From: an uncultured Prevotella sp.
GTDB taxonomy: Bacteria; Bacteroidota; Bacteroidia; Bacteroidales; Bacteroidaceae
Direction: 5' to 3'
Assembly (NCBI GenBank): GCA_900314195.1
Contig: OMUH01000102.1
Location: forward strand, 1-51,252
DNA: 51,252 nt
Made by a program: the position numbers and the translations under genes. The notes under the pieces were generated by a model, which was given only the letters and a program-made list of their open reading frames with translations, had not been told where the DNA came from and made no database searches. Shown here one piece after another: positions 35,027 through 42,522 of the stretch. Position 1 is the first letter of the stretch. Each line of letters starts with the position of its first letter.

Positions 35027-36313
35027 ATGAACCGTAGAAAAATTTTAACGCTTGCATTTGTCATTTACGCGTCATTCATGACGGCAGCACCCGCTGATGC
35101 ATTCAGTCATGAAGAGGAGACGCAAATTTTTGTACCTACCCCTCATCTGTGGGATCGTGGCGAGAGTTTTGATGTTAACTTGTCGGCTGTAGGCGATGAT
35201 GATTATTCGTTTCCGTTGCCTGTCGGCAAGGCGCAGAAGCTTAAAGACAATGTGCTGCGCATATATAGTGTAAGCGGTGATGCCGTTAAGGCTGCTTTCA
35301 GCGGTGTGGTAAGGCTGTCGCGCCGTACGGGTGCCTATGGCAACGTCATTGTAGTGCGGCATACCAGCGGTATAGAAACAGTGTATGCCGGTAATGCGGA
35401 AAACCTTGTACATACTGGCGACAAGGTACATGCCGGCCAGACCATAGCTATCATCGGCCGGCGCGGCGGCCGTGTGGCTCTTGACTTCTCAGTGCTTGCA
35501 AACGGCGGAAGAATAAATCCGGAAATGCTTTTCGAAACAAACAGTCACAGGCTTTGCCGGAATATTGTCAGGTTCAAGCGCAACGGCCGTTATGTTGCAG
35601 TCTTTAATGTGAAAGATGATGCAGATGAGGCTGTCGTGCGTAATGACAGAAAAAAGGGAAATGGCTCGAATGAGAATAAATCGCGGAAGAAAGCAGAAGA
35701 GCGCACGTCGTCCCGGGAACTTGCGGCAAGAGAAAAAATGTCAGTAAAGGAGAAAACGAAGCGAAAGCATTATGGCAACAGCATAACATCTCTTGACCCT
35801 GACGAAGAAAAAGAAATAACCTCTAGTTCTTTCATTATTAATTTGACTGATTTCAGTAAGGAATGCTGGGCATACCCGCTTCCGGGCAGTCATGTCATAA
35901 GTCCTTACGGCGGACGTCGCAACCATGGCGGCGTTGACATTAAGACTTGTCCGAATGACAAGATACTGGCGGCCTTTGACGGTGTAGTGACGCGTTCTTC
36001 ACCTTATTTCGGCTATGGCAACTGCATTGTTATCCGTCATGCTTATGGCTTTGAAACACTTTATTCCCATCAGTCACGCAACCTCGTCAAGGTGGGGCAG
36101 CATGTGCATGCCGGCGATGTCATCGGTCTTACCGGACGCACAGGACGTGCCACCACGGAACATCTGCATTTTGAGGTTCACTACCGTGGGCGCAGGATAA
36201 ATCCGAACATTCTTTTCAACCATTCTTCAAAAGGCCTTCGTCAGGCAACACTGACACTTGGCAAGAACGGACGCGTAGAGGCGCGTGACAATTATTTCGC
36301 GCAGGGACGCTGA
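35027..36313 (+). CDS. Secreted M23 (LytM) peptidase with tandem domains, the first degenerate
   Basis: This 428-residue protein has a signal peptide (about 1-25, PADAFS). A first LytM-like domain lies at about 85-170 (KAAFSGVVRLSRRTGAYGNV, GDKVHAGQTIAIIGRRGG) but lacks zinc ligands: LDFSVL stands where HLHFEV should be and there is no HxxxD. A lysine/glutamate-rich linker follows (about 205-265). The second domain at about 280-400 is complete, with HGGVDIK (His about 300, Asp about 304), LYSHQSRNLVKVGQHVHAGD and TEHLHFEVHY. It therefore can bind Zn and cut peptidoglycan cross-links or act as an activator. Tandem domains with one inactive copy suggest peptide binding by the first. A bidirectional terminator closes the unit. 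Confidence 0.9.
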   Translation: MNRRKILTLAFVIYASFMTAAPADAFSHEEETQIFVPTPHLWDRGESFDVNLSAVGDDDYSFPLPVGKAQKLKDNVLRIYSVSGDAVKAAFSGVVRLSRRTGAYGNVIVVRHTSGIETVYAGNAENLVHTGDKVHAGQTIAIIGRRGGRVALDFSVLANGGRINPEMLFETNSHRLCRNIVRFKRNGRYVAVFNVKDDADEAVVRNDRKKGNGSNENKSRKKAEERTSSRELAAREKMSVKEKTKRKHYGNSITSLDPDEEKEITSSSFIINLTDFSKECWAYPLPGSHVISPYGGRRNHGGVDIKTCPNDKILAAFDGVVTRSSPYFGYGNCIVIRHAYGFETLYSHQSRNLVKVGQHVHAGDVIGLTGRTGRATTEHLHFEVHYRGRRINPNILFNHSSKGLRQATLTLGKNGRVEARDNYFAQGR

Positions 36314-36400
36314 GCAAAGGCGCAGCTGTTCAACGTATATAATAATGTGGAGAGTAACTTACGCATCTCTCAGCAAGATAATCATTCTGTAATACAGAAA

Positions 36401-36447
36401 ATAAAAATCCCGTATACAAAGTTTGACTTTGTATACGGGATTTTTAT
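36401..36447. terminator. Bidirectional terminator with a 22-bp perfect stem
   Basis: Arms at 36401-36422 and 36426-36447 pair perfectly (core ATCCCGTATACAAAGT) around a TTG loop, with A5 on one side and T5 on the other. It separates the M23 gene from the convergent small gene and AICAR transformylase. Confidence 0.95.
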
Positions 36448-36468
36448 TTATTGTGATCACATGAGCAA

Positions 36469-36675
36469 TTACTTGCTGTGGTGCTGTGATTTTCTTTTGG
36501 CGCGCTGTTCGCGGTATTTAGCTTTCTGTTTTGCTGACCCGCTGCCGTGAGCGCCGGTTATATATTTCTTTTTCTTGGCCTTTGTCTTGACCTTGTTGTC
36601 GTCCTGTTTAGGCGCTTTAGCACCGCCGGCCTTAAACACTATGCCGTGCTCAATGATGTCGTCAATGTCGCTCAT
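36469..36675 (-). CDS. Small lysine-rich protein, function unknown
   Basis: A 68-residue basic protein lying 18 bases downstream of the AICAR transformylase gene and sharing its transcript. The first 20 residues are acidic to neutral (MSDIDDIIEHGIVFKAGG). The rest is Lys/Arg/Gln-rich (KVKTKAKKKKYITGAHGSGS, KQKAKYREQRAKRKSQHHSK), which suggests RNA or DNA contact. There is no signal peptide or membrane segment. The bidirectional terminator directly downstream supports a genuine gene. I do not recognise the family. Confidence 0.65.
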   Translation of the reverse strand: MSDIDDIIEHGIVFKAGGAKAPKQDDNKVKTKAKKKKYITGAHGSGSAKQKAKYREQRAKRKSQHHSK

Positions 36676-36693
36676 AAACGTTGGATAAAATTA

Positions 36694-37875
36694 TTAATGA
36701 TGGAACAGGCGTATGCCGGTGAATGCCATTGCTATGCCGTATTTGTCGCATGTCTCTATGACATTGTCATCGCGTATGCTGCCGCCAGGCTGTGCAATGT
36801 ATTCAACGCCGCTCTTGTGTGCCCTTTCGATATTGTCGCCGAATGGGAAGAAGGCATCACTGCCGAGGGTTACCTTAGTGTTCTTGGCAATCCATTCTTT
36901 CTCCTGTTCGCGTGTGAACACCTCAGGGCGTTCCATGAAGTATTGCTGCCATGTTCCGTCGCGCAGCACGTCGTCATGCTCTTCAGACAGATAAACGTTG
37001 ATGACGTTGTCACGGTCGGCACGGTGTATGTCATCGCGGAAAGGCAGGTTCATGACCCGCGGACTCTGGCGGAGCCACCATTCATCGGCCTTGCTGCCAG
37101 CCAGTCTTGTGCAGTGTATGCGGCTCTGCTGTCCGGCGCCTATGCCGATGGCCTGTCCGTCCTTGACGTAGCACACAGAGTTGGACTGTGTGTATTTAAG
37201 GGTGATGAGGCTGATCATCATGTCGCGGATGGCCTCCTTTGTGAATGTCTTGTTCTTTGTCGGGATGTTTTCGAAAATCTTCGGGTCGCTGAGGTCTACT
37301 TCGTTGCGGCCTTGTTCGAATGTTATTCCAAACACCTGTTTGTGCTCGATAGGAGCCGGCTTGTATGCGGGATCTATCTTGATGATGTTATATGTGCCTT
37401 TTCTCTTTGCTTTCAGAATGGCCAGTGCCTCGGGAGTGTAGTCAGGAGCGATGACGCCGTCGCTGACCTCTCTCTTGATAAGGCGTGCCGTAGCCTCGTC
37501 ACAGGTGTCGCTGAGAGCGCAGAAGTCACCGTATGAGCACATGCGGTCTGCACCGCGCGCCCTTGCGTATGCGCTTGCCAGCGGTGTGAGCTCAAAGTCT
37601 ATGTCGTCAACGAAGTAGATCTTTTTCAGCGTGTCGCTAAGCGGCAGTCCTATAGCAGCTCCGGCCGGTGATACATGCTTGAAGCTTGCTGCTGCCGGCA
37701 GTCCTGTTGCTGCTTTCAGCTCTTTAACAAGCTGCCATGAGTTAAGGGCGTCAAGGAAGTTTATGTATCCAGGACGGCCGTTCAGTACTTCAATTGGTAA
37801 TTCGCCTTGCTCCATGTAAATGCGGGAAGGCTTTTGATTCGGATTGCATCCGTACTTTAAAGCAAATTCTTTCAT
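36694..37875 (-). CDS. Stand-alone AICAR transformylase (PurH C-terminal domain)
   Basis: This cytosolic enzyme adds a formyl group from 10-formyl-THF to AICAR in the penultimate step of IMP synthesis. The 393-residue protein corresponds to the transformylase half of PurH only; the N-terminal IMP cyclohydrolase (MGS-like) domain is absent. The catalytic pair Lys66-His67 sits in SFKHVSPAGAA. Other family segments are KYTQSNSVCYVKDGQAIGIG, LGSDAFFPFGDNIERA and AQPGGSIRDDNVIE, and it ends GIAMAFTGIRLFHH. A separate cyclohydrolase or a full PurH must exist elsewhere if the pathway is complete. It is transcribed with the small basic protein. Confidence 0.92.
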   Translation of the reverse strand: MKEFALKYGCNPNQKPSRIYMEQGELPIEVLNGRPGYINFLDALNSWQLVKELKAATGLPAAASFKHVSPAGAAIGLPLSDTLKKIYFVDDIDFELTPLASAYARARGADRMCSYGDFCALSDTCDEATARLIKREVSDGVIAPDYTPEALAILKAKRKGTYNIIKIDPAYKPAPIEHKQVFGITFEQGRNEVDLSDPKIFENIPTKNKTFTKEAIRDMMISLITLKYTQSNSVCYVKDGQAIGIGAGQQSRIHCTRLAGSKADEWWLRQSPRVMNLPFRDDIHRADRDNVINVYLSEEHDDVLRDGTWQQYFMERPEVFTREQEKEWIAKNTKVTLGSDAFFPFGDNIERAHKSGVEYIAQPGGSIRDDNVIETCDKYGIAMAFTGIRLFHH

Positions 37876-37901
37876 GTGAGGGAATAAATATATCTATGAC
37901 A

Positions 37902-37909
37902 CAAAGTTA
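37902..37909 (-). promoter_or_regulatory. -7 element of the AICAR transformylase gene
   Basis: The minus strand reads TAACTTTG 27 bases before the start codon. It is divergent from the -7 element at 37955. No clear -33 partner was found. Confidence 0.5.
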
Positions 37910-37954
37910 CAATAAATTTGATAAAAAATGCTATTGTTGATAGATAAAAACAAT

Positions 37955-37962
37955 TAACTTTG
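37955..37962 (+). promoter_or_regulatory. -7 element of the 76-residue protein gene
   Basis: TAACTTTG lies 24 bases upstream of the ATG at 37987. ATTG at 37933-37936 is a partial -33 match at 18 bp. Confidence 0.55.
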
Positions 37963-37986
37963 CATTTAGTTAGTAAAAAAGTTGTT

Positions 37987-38217
37987 ATGAAACGTGATTT
38001 GGAAATTTTTGCTTCCGAGCTGGAACGCAAAATTGGATTGAAAATTCCGGTTGAGAATGACCGTGAGAAGATTGTGTCTTTTTTCCGCAGGCATCATCTT
38101 ACCTTTAAGACATTGTCGCCGCGGACACTTGACAAGATAGCTCTTCTTGCTGGGTATCAGAGCTGGAATGAACTTGTAAATGATATTCGCGGCAACGGGC
38201 ATGACGAGCTTCTGTAG
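37987..38217 (+). CDS. Small cytoplasmic protein, function unknown
   Basis: A 76-residue protein from ATG 37987; an in-frame TTG at 37960 overlaps the promoter and was rejected. It looks helical and charged, with no signal peptide. Notable segments are DREKIVSFFRRHHLTFKTLS and KIALLAGYQSWNELVNDIRG, which might form a small helix-turn-helix or four-helix fold. It has its own promoter and a long terminator downstream, so it is monocistronic. No family was recognised. Confidence 0.7.
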   Translation: MKRDLEIFASELERKIGLKIPVENDREKIVSFFRRHHLTFKTLSPRTLDKIALLAGYQSWNELVNDIRGNGHDELL

Positions 38218-38251
38218 CTCTGCCGCGGTGTGCATGACGTTTTAATCTTAA

Positions 38252-38312
38252 ACCGGACGACATTTTCAATACGGAGCTTATGCGTATAGAAAATGTTGTC
38301 CGGTATTTTTTA
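38252..38312. terminator. Long-stem terminator between two convergent genes
   Basis: A 16-bp stem (arms 38252-38267 and 38289-38304, one G-U pair) encloses a second short stem (ATACG/CGTAT), and T6 follows. The last bases touch the stop codon of the convergent sugar kinase gene. Confidence 0.9.
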
Positions 38313-39194
38313 TCATTTTGACATAATGGTTCTAACGTCGTCAATGGAATTGCTAAAAGGACCGTCGTTCTCAATTTTCAGAGTACACATGGCAGCGGCA
38401 AACTCGCCGGCTTCTTTGTATGTTGCCTTCTGGGCCCTGCACCACAGATAACCGGCCGAGTAGGTGTCGCCGCAGCCGGTGACGTCGGCGGTATTCCTTG
38501 GCTTGTATGCCGGAATATGAAAGTCATGTCCGCCGGCTGAGATGATAGACCCTTCGTCGCCAAGCGTTATGATAACCTCTTCCGGTCCCTGCTCGTGCAG
38601 CCATGTTGCCGCAGCGGTCATATCGTAGGTGCCGGTAAGCAATACTGTCTCATCGCCGTTGAGTTTTACTATGTCTGTGTGCTTGAGTATGTCTTTGCAT
38701 CTGTGTGGTGCCACGGGCACCACGCTGCCGTCGGCGCTGACCTCTCTCAGAAAGCCCTGTATGTCTATTGACACCTTGCCTTTCTTTCTGAGTTCTTCCA
38801 TGCAGCCGTTTTCATAGTCGTCAGCCAGCAGGCTGCCTAGGTGGAACACTTTCGCGCTGACGTTCTTTATGTCGTCTTTTGTGAAGGCATCTGCTTTCGC
38901 TGTCACGCGCTGTGTCCTGTGATTAAGATTCTCAGCATATTTGTTTTCGAATTCTACGGTATGGCGGCTTGGCAGCCATTGAATATCAATATCCGTTGTC
39001 TCGCTGTTGAACTTCTCTACTGCGTCTTTGTCAGCCTCGGCAGTTTTGGTTACAACAAGTGTTCTCACCTTTGGTGGCAGATGTCTCAGTGCGCCCGCCA
39101 TATAAAAAGCTGTTCCGCCAGGTATGTGCAGCGTGTGTTTCGGCGTGATAGTGGTATCACGTGTGACGTGTCCTATTATGCAGATGTCGTACAT
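38313..39194 (-). CDS. PfkB-family sugar or nucleoside kinase
   Basis: A 293-residue ribokinase-fold kinase that phosphorylates a sugar or nucleoside with ATP. The N-terminal IIGHVTRDTTIT and PGGTAFYMAGALRHL match the first PfkB region. The C-terminal signature DVTGCGDTYSAGYLWC (about 235-250) supplies the catalytic Asp and the anion hole. The substrate lid (HTVEFENKYAENLNHRTQRV) is short and the protein is at the small end of the family. The substrate cannot be read from sequence; inosine, ribose or fructose derivatives are all possible. It is transcribed towards the 76-residue gene and away from rplS. Confidence 0.88.
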   Translation of the reverse strand: MYDICIIGHVTRDTTITPKHTLHIPGGTAFYMAGALRHLPPKVRTLVVTKTAEADKDAVEKFNSETTDIDIQWLPSRHTVEFENKYAENLNHRTQRVTAKADAFTKDDIKNVSAKVFHLGSLLADDYENGCMEELRKKGKVSIDIQGFLREVSADGSVVPVAPHRCKDILKHTDIVKLNGDETVLLTGTYDMTAAATWLHEQGPEEVIITLGDEGSIISAGGHDFHIPAYKPRNTADVTGCGDTYSAGYLWCRAQKATYKEAGEFAAAMCTLKIENDGPFSNSIDDVRTIMSK

Positions 39195-39228
39195 TTTGTT
39201 ATGTTAGAGCTGTAAAAAAATATAAAGA

Positions 39229-39236
39229 CAAAAATA
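39229..39236 (-). promoter_or_regulatory. -7 element of the PfkB kinase gene
   Basis: The minus strand reads TATTTTTG 35 bases upstream of the start codon. The -33 box is not clear. Confidence 0.4.
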
Positions 39237-39251
39237 GTTTTCTCATGAAAC

Positions 39252-39297
39252 AAAAAAAGAGATTTCACAACTCTCTATGGTTGATGAAATCTCTTTT
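39252..39297 (-). terminator. Terminator of rplS
   Basis: On the minus strand a 13-bp stem (AAAAGAGATTTCA with TGAAATCTCTTTT) with an inner CAAC/GTTG pair ends in a T-run. It lies 21 bases after the rplS stop and also precedes the kinase promoter. Confidence 0.88.
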
Positions 39298-39318
39298 ATG
39301 GCTTTCCGTATGCCGTGA

Positions 39319-39678
39319 TTACTCAGCTGCAACAGTTTTCTTCTCAGCGATACGAGCTTTCTTACCTGTAAGGTCACGCAGATAGTAAAGCTTGGCGCGA
39401 CGCACCTTACCACGTTTGTTCACCTCGATGCTTGCGATGTTCGGCGATTCGATAGGGAAGATACGCTCTACACCTACTGTGCCAGACATCTTGCGGACTG
39501 TGAAGCGTTTCTTGTCGCCATGTCCCGAAATCTTGATTACTACACCGCGATAGAGCTGAATACGCTCTTTGGTGCCCTCGACGATTTTGTAAGCGACCGT
39601 GATTGTGTCACCTGACTTGAACTCAGGGAATTTCTGGCCGGTTGCAAATGCTTCTTCAGCAACTTTAATTAAATCCAT
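39319..39678 (-). CDS. rplS: 50S ribosomal protein L19
   Basis: Large-subunit ribosomal protein L19, located at the subunit interface. The 119-residue product starts at ATG 39678 with [20 protein letters not shown]. An in-frame start 14 codons upstream is not part of any known L19 and was rejected. Family motifs are [48 protein letters not shown] and [21 protein letters not shown] consensus promoter lies at 39768-39799, giving a leader of about 80 nt. It is monocistronic here, not linked to trmD or rpsP. Confidence 0.96.
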   Translation of the reverse strand: MDLIKVAEEAFATGQKFPEFKSGDTITVAYKIVEGTKERIQLYRGVVIKISGHGDKKRFTVRKMSGTVGVERIFPIESPNIASIEVNKRGKVRRAKLYYLRDLTGKKARIAEKKTVAAE

Positions 39679-39767
39679 TTTGTTTTTAATAATTAAATAT
39701 TGTTTGTCGTTCCAACCCAACGTGACTCGCCAGAACGTGCGGCCAGCGGTTGAGCCAAAAAGCGTTG

Positions 39768-39799
39768 CAAAGTTACGGTTTTTTATCCTTATTTACAAA
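39768..39799 (-). promoter_or_regulatory. Promoter of rplS
   Basis: On the minus strand TTTG (39799-39796) and TAACTTTG (39775-39768) are 20 bp apart, a full consensus match. The resulting leader of roughly 80 nt is long enough to fold. Confidence 0.82.
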
Positions 39800-39859
39800 T
39801 TTTGCGTGCGTAACTTTCTGTTTCTCTTTAATTTTGTGCATGAGGCGTCTTTTTTTTCT

Positions 39860-39867
39860 TAACTTTG
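39860..39867 (+). promoter_or_regulatory. -7 element of the split 5'-nucleotidase genes
   Basis: TAACTTTG lies 18 bases upstream of the ATG at 39886. The nearest TTTG (39833-39836) is 23 bp away, slightly long. Confidence 0.55.
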
Positions 39868-39885
39868 CAAGCAAATAAAACTATT

Positions 39886-40653
39886 ATGCATTACAAAAAA
39901 ACAATGTTTTTGTCAATGGCCGCAATGGCGCTGCTGGCATCATGCGGCACATCAGGCTATGAGCTTTCATCGGTTTCGCGTCAGCGTATTCTCGTTGACC
40001 GCCGTTTTGACACACATCCCGACAAGCGTGCAGTTGCGTTCATAGCTCCTTACCGTCGGCAAGTGGACAGTATAATGTCGCCGGTAGTTGGCGAGGTCGG
40101 TTCTTACCTTGCGTCGTCGAGGCCGGAGAGTGCTCTTTCAAATCTGTTGGCCGACATCATGGTGTGGGGCGGACGTGAGTTTGGAGAGAAGCCCGATTTC
40201 GGCATTTATAACATGGGCGGCATTCGGGCTGCTTTGGCCAAAGGCAAGGTTACCTATGGTGACGTCGTAGACCTTGCGCCTTTTGAAAACCACATTTGTT
40301 TCGTCACACTGTCTGGCGAGAAGACACTGGAGCTTTTTCAGCAGATAGCGGCACGCGGCGGTGAAGCTGTCAGCCACGGTGTCAACCTTGTTATTACGCA
40401 CGACGGAAAGCTTGTCTCTGCCAGCGTAAACGGACAGCCGGTGAACAGTGGACGCTCTTACCGCATAGCAACAATTGACTATGTGGCTCAGGGCAATGAC
40501 GACATGCGCGCATTCAAAAGTGCAGAAAACATAGTCGCTCCGCAAGACCAGAAATATGACTCGCGTTTTGTAATTATGGATTATTTCCGAGAGCAGACGG
40601 CCCATGGCATTGTCGTTAACCCTAAAACAGAAGGACGTATAGTTTTTGAATGA
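39886..40653 (+). CDS. 5'-nucleotidase C-terminal domain lipoprotein
   Basis: A 255-residue lipoprotein with Cys20 (ALLASC) that contains only the substrate-binding C-terminal domain of UshA-type 5'-nucleotidases. Recognisable parts are SALSNLLADIMVW, YNMGGIRAALAKGKVTYGDV, VDLAPFENHICFVTLSGEKT and RSYRIATIDYVAQGNDDM. The start at 39886 is chosen because it gives a clean signal peptide just after the -7 box; an in-frame TTG at 39865 overlaps that box. The catalytic metallophosphatase half is encoded by the next gene 21 bases downstream. The two domains are thus split and in reverse order relative to the normal single protein. They probably act as a pair in the periplasm or at the membrane. Confidence 0.9.
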   Translation: MHYKKTMFLSMAAMALLASCGTSGYELSSVSRQRILVDRRFDTHPDKRAVAFIAPYRRQVDSIMSPVVGEVGSYLASSRPESALSNLLADIMVWGGREFGEKPDFGIYNMGGIRAALAKGKVTYGDVVDLAPFENHICFVTLSGEKTLELFQQIAARGGEAVSHGVNLVITHDGKLVSASVNGQPVNSGRSYRIATIDYVAQGNDDMRAFKSAENIVAPQDQKYDSRFVIMDYFREQTAHGIVVNPKTEGRIVFE

Positions 40654-40674
40654 TTTGTAATTTTTTCAGCTGAG

Positions 40675-41514
40675 ATGAATAAGAATATATTTTTGTCAGT
40701 ATTCTTTCTGATGTCGTCATTACTGCCCGTTGCTGCTCAGAAAGATATAATGATACTTCACACCAATGATACACACAGTTGCGTTATGCCGCTCGGTGCC
40801 ACGCTTGCCGATACGGCTCTTGCCGACCGCGGCGGATTTGTCAGACGTGTGGCTGTCGTTGACAGCATGCGCAGGCTTTATCCAGACATGCTTCTTTTCG
40901 ACAGCGGCGATTTCTCGCAGGGCTCACCTTATTATACGCTTTTCAAAGGTGATGTTGAAGTGGGACTAATGAACATTATGAAATATGACGCGGCTACTAT
41001 CGGCAACCATGAGTTTGACTTCGGCATAGACAATATGGTGCGTATCTTCAGAAAATGTAAATTTCCTATTGTTTGTTCCAACTATGACTTTACCGGTACG
41101 CCGCTCTACGGACTTGTGAAACCATACATTATTATAAAGCGCGGCGGGATACGGTTCGGTGTGTTTGCACTTTGTCCTAAGCTCGACGGACTTGTGCAGA
41201 CCAAGAACTATGGTTCTATTAAATATCTCGATCCTGTTGCCGAGGCCAACCGCTGGGCTGCCTTTCTGAAGAAAGAAAAAAAAGTAGACTGTGTCATCTG
41301 TATCTCGCACCTTGGCTGGGACAGAAAGGGCGATATAGCCGTTATAAAAGGCTCACGGAACATAGATCTTGTCCTTGGCGGCCACAGCCATACTTATTTC
41401 AAGAAACTGAAATATGTCACTGACCTCGACGGCCGTCAGGTGCCTGTTGACCAGAACGGAAAGCATGGCATCTATATAGGTGAGCTGAAATTGCATTTTG
41501 ACAAGAAACACTGA
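40675..41514 (+). CDS. 5'-nucleotidase metallophosphatase domain protein
   Basis: A 279-residue secreted protein (signal peptide about 1-21, VAAQ) with the calcineurin-like catalytic domain of 5'-nucleotidases. All metal-binding motifs are present: ILHTNDTHS (about 27), FDSGDFSQG (about 76), GNHEFDFG (about 105), ISHLGWD (about 203) and GGHSHT (about 225). It would release phosphate from nucleotides or related esters. It lacks the C-terminal substrate-binding domain, which the preceding lipoprotein supplies. The two genes are 21 bases apart and share a promoter. A large repeat-containing hairpin follows. Confidence 0.92.
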   Translation: MNKNIFLSVFFLMSSLLPVAAQKDIMILHTNDTHSCVMPLGATLADTALADRGGFVRRVAVVDSMRRLYPDMLLFDSGDFSQGSPYYTLFKGDVEVGLMNIMKYDAATIGNHEFDFGIDNMVRIFRKCKFPIVCSNYDFTGTPLYGLVKPYIIIKRGGIRFGVFALCPKLDGLVQTKNYGSIKYLDPVAEANRWAAFLKKEKKVDCVICISHLGWDRKGDIAVIKGSRNIDLVLGGHSHTYFKKLKYVTDLDGRQVPVDQNGKHGIYIGELKLHFDKKH

Positions 41515-41582
41515 TCTCGCATTTGCATGCAGGCACATGCCGGTGTATTCTTAAACATTTATTGTTAATGCACGGAAAACAG

Positions 41583-41727
41583 CTTCCGCAACTTTTTTAT
41601 TATGCAGCACATAGTTTAGAAAGTCTGTTTAGAAAGTCTGTTTAGAAAGTCTGCTTAGAAAGTCTGCTTAGAAAGTCTGCTTAGAAAGTCTGCTTAGAAA
41701 GTCTGCGTAATAAAAAAGTTGCGGAAG
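41583..41727. repeat. Seven 13-bp tandem repeats inside a perfect 20-bp inverted repeat
   Basis: The arms are CTTCCGCAACTTTTTTATTA at 41583-41602 and its exact complement at 41708-41727. Between them are seven head-to-tail copies of a 13-bp unit, TTTAGAAAGTCTG (three copies from 41615) then CTTAGAAAGTCTG (four copies to 41705). It lies between the convergent 5'-nucleotidase and porT genes. The A/T-rich arms could make it a bidirectional terminator with an expanded loop. Copy number may vary between strains. Confidence 0.9.
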
Positions 41728-41748
41728 TTTCCTTTTTTATATGTTACC

Positions 41749-42522
41749 TTATTCAAAATAGAAAGTCAGTGCGATTATCTTGCTTCTGGCCTTTGACACA
41801 GACTGGGCGTATGGCAGCATACTCTCGTTTCTCAGATGGTCTTTATGTCCTTTGTCGAGCGAGTTTGTCAGTCCGTACATGAACTTCAGCTCGGGCCGCA
41901 GCTTGAAATATGGCAGATAGAAATCGCAGCCGATGCCGGCCTCAAGAAAACAGTCGCCGCGTTTCAGCTTGATATAGTCATCGTCTTTTGGCGTAAGGTT
42001 AAGCATCGGGTTTAGGCCGACAAGAAAATACGGTCTGTGGTTGTTTGTTCGTTCCGGAGCCATTATCAGTTCCATGGCTGCCGACACGTATGCCGTTTTC
42101 ATTGTCTGCCGCTGTTCTGCCGGTTGTCCGTTGGCATCGCGTTCTGAATAGTTTCTGAACACGATGTTTCGCGTGCCGAAGAGCATGGCCGGAGCTATCC
42201 TGAGCTGAAAATTCGTGTTCAGCCGCAGCTCGCCCAGTACGCCGACAGTGAAGCCTGCATCCCATTTGTTCTGGTCAGTGCTGACCATTACGTCACGTGA
42301 TGTGCCGTCGGCATAGTTTACTGTCGTCGGCCCGACGTTTGTCAGCTCAAGGTCCTGCATGTGGAGTCCCACCAGCACGCCGTAGTGGAATATGCGCAGA
42401 TCTGTATATGGTCTGTTTTCCACGGTGCGCACCTGTGCCTTGCCGGCCGTTGCCGTCGCCGCCAGCAGTATGGCTACAGCCATCAGCCTGGCAGCGTGTT
42501 TGTTGTTTTCTTTGTTTTTCAT
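41749..42522 (-). CDS. porT: PorT-family outer membrane protein of type IX secretion
   Basis: A 257-residue outer membrane beta-barrel protein with a signal peptide (1-29, GKAQ). The sequence follows PorT of type IX secretion: RPYTDLRIFHYGVLVGLHMQ, DLELTNVG, the segment WDAGFTVGVLGELRLNTNFQ, LRIAPAMLFGTRNIVFR, RPYFLVGLNP and CDFYLPYFKLRPELKFMYGL. PorT is needed to assemble the secretion machine that exports proteins with C-terminal sorting domains. Four such tails occur in this window (genes at 11329, 13965, 19244 and 47090). It is monocistronic and convergent with the 5'-nucleotidase genes. No promoter matching TAnnTTTG was found upstream. The assignment rests on motif memory and is good but not checked. 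Confidence 0.85.
   Translation of the reverse strand: MKNKENNKHAARLMAVAILLAATATAGKAQVRTVENRPYTDLRIFHYGVLVGLHMQDLELTNVGPTTVNYADGTSRDVMVSTDQNKWDAGFTVGVLGELRLNTNFQLRIAPAMLFGTRNIVFRNYSERDANGQPAEQRQTMKTAYVSAAMELIMAPERTNNHRPYFLVGLNPMLNLTPKDDDYIKLKRGDCFLEAGIGCDFYLPYFKLRPELKFMYGLTNSLDKGHKDHLRNESMLPYAQSVSKARSKIIALTFYFE

Noticed and set aside
36547..37536. 329-codon plus-strand frame opposite the AICAR transformylase gene
   Set aside because: The minus-strand product has all transformylase motifs; the plus-strand translation resembles nothing and spans two real minus-strand genes.
39679..39720. Fourteen-codon N-terminal extension of L19
   Set aside because: No L19 protein has such an extension, and the conserved start MDLIKVAEE fits position 39678.
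41615..41705. CRISPR array
   Set aside because: The seven 13-bp units are contiguous without unique spacers and no cas genes are present.
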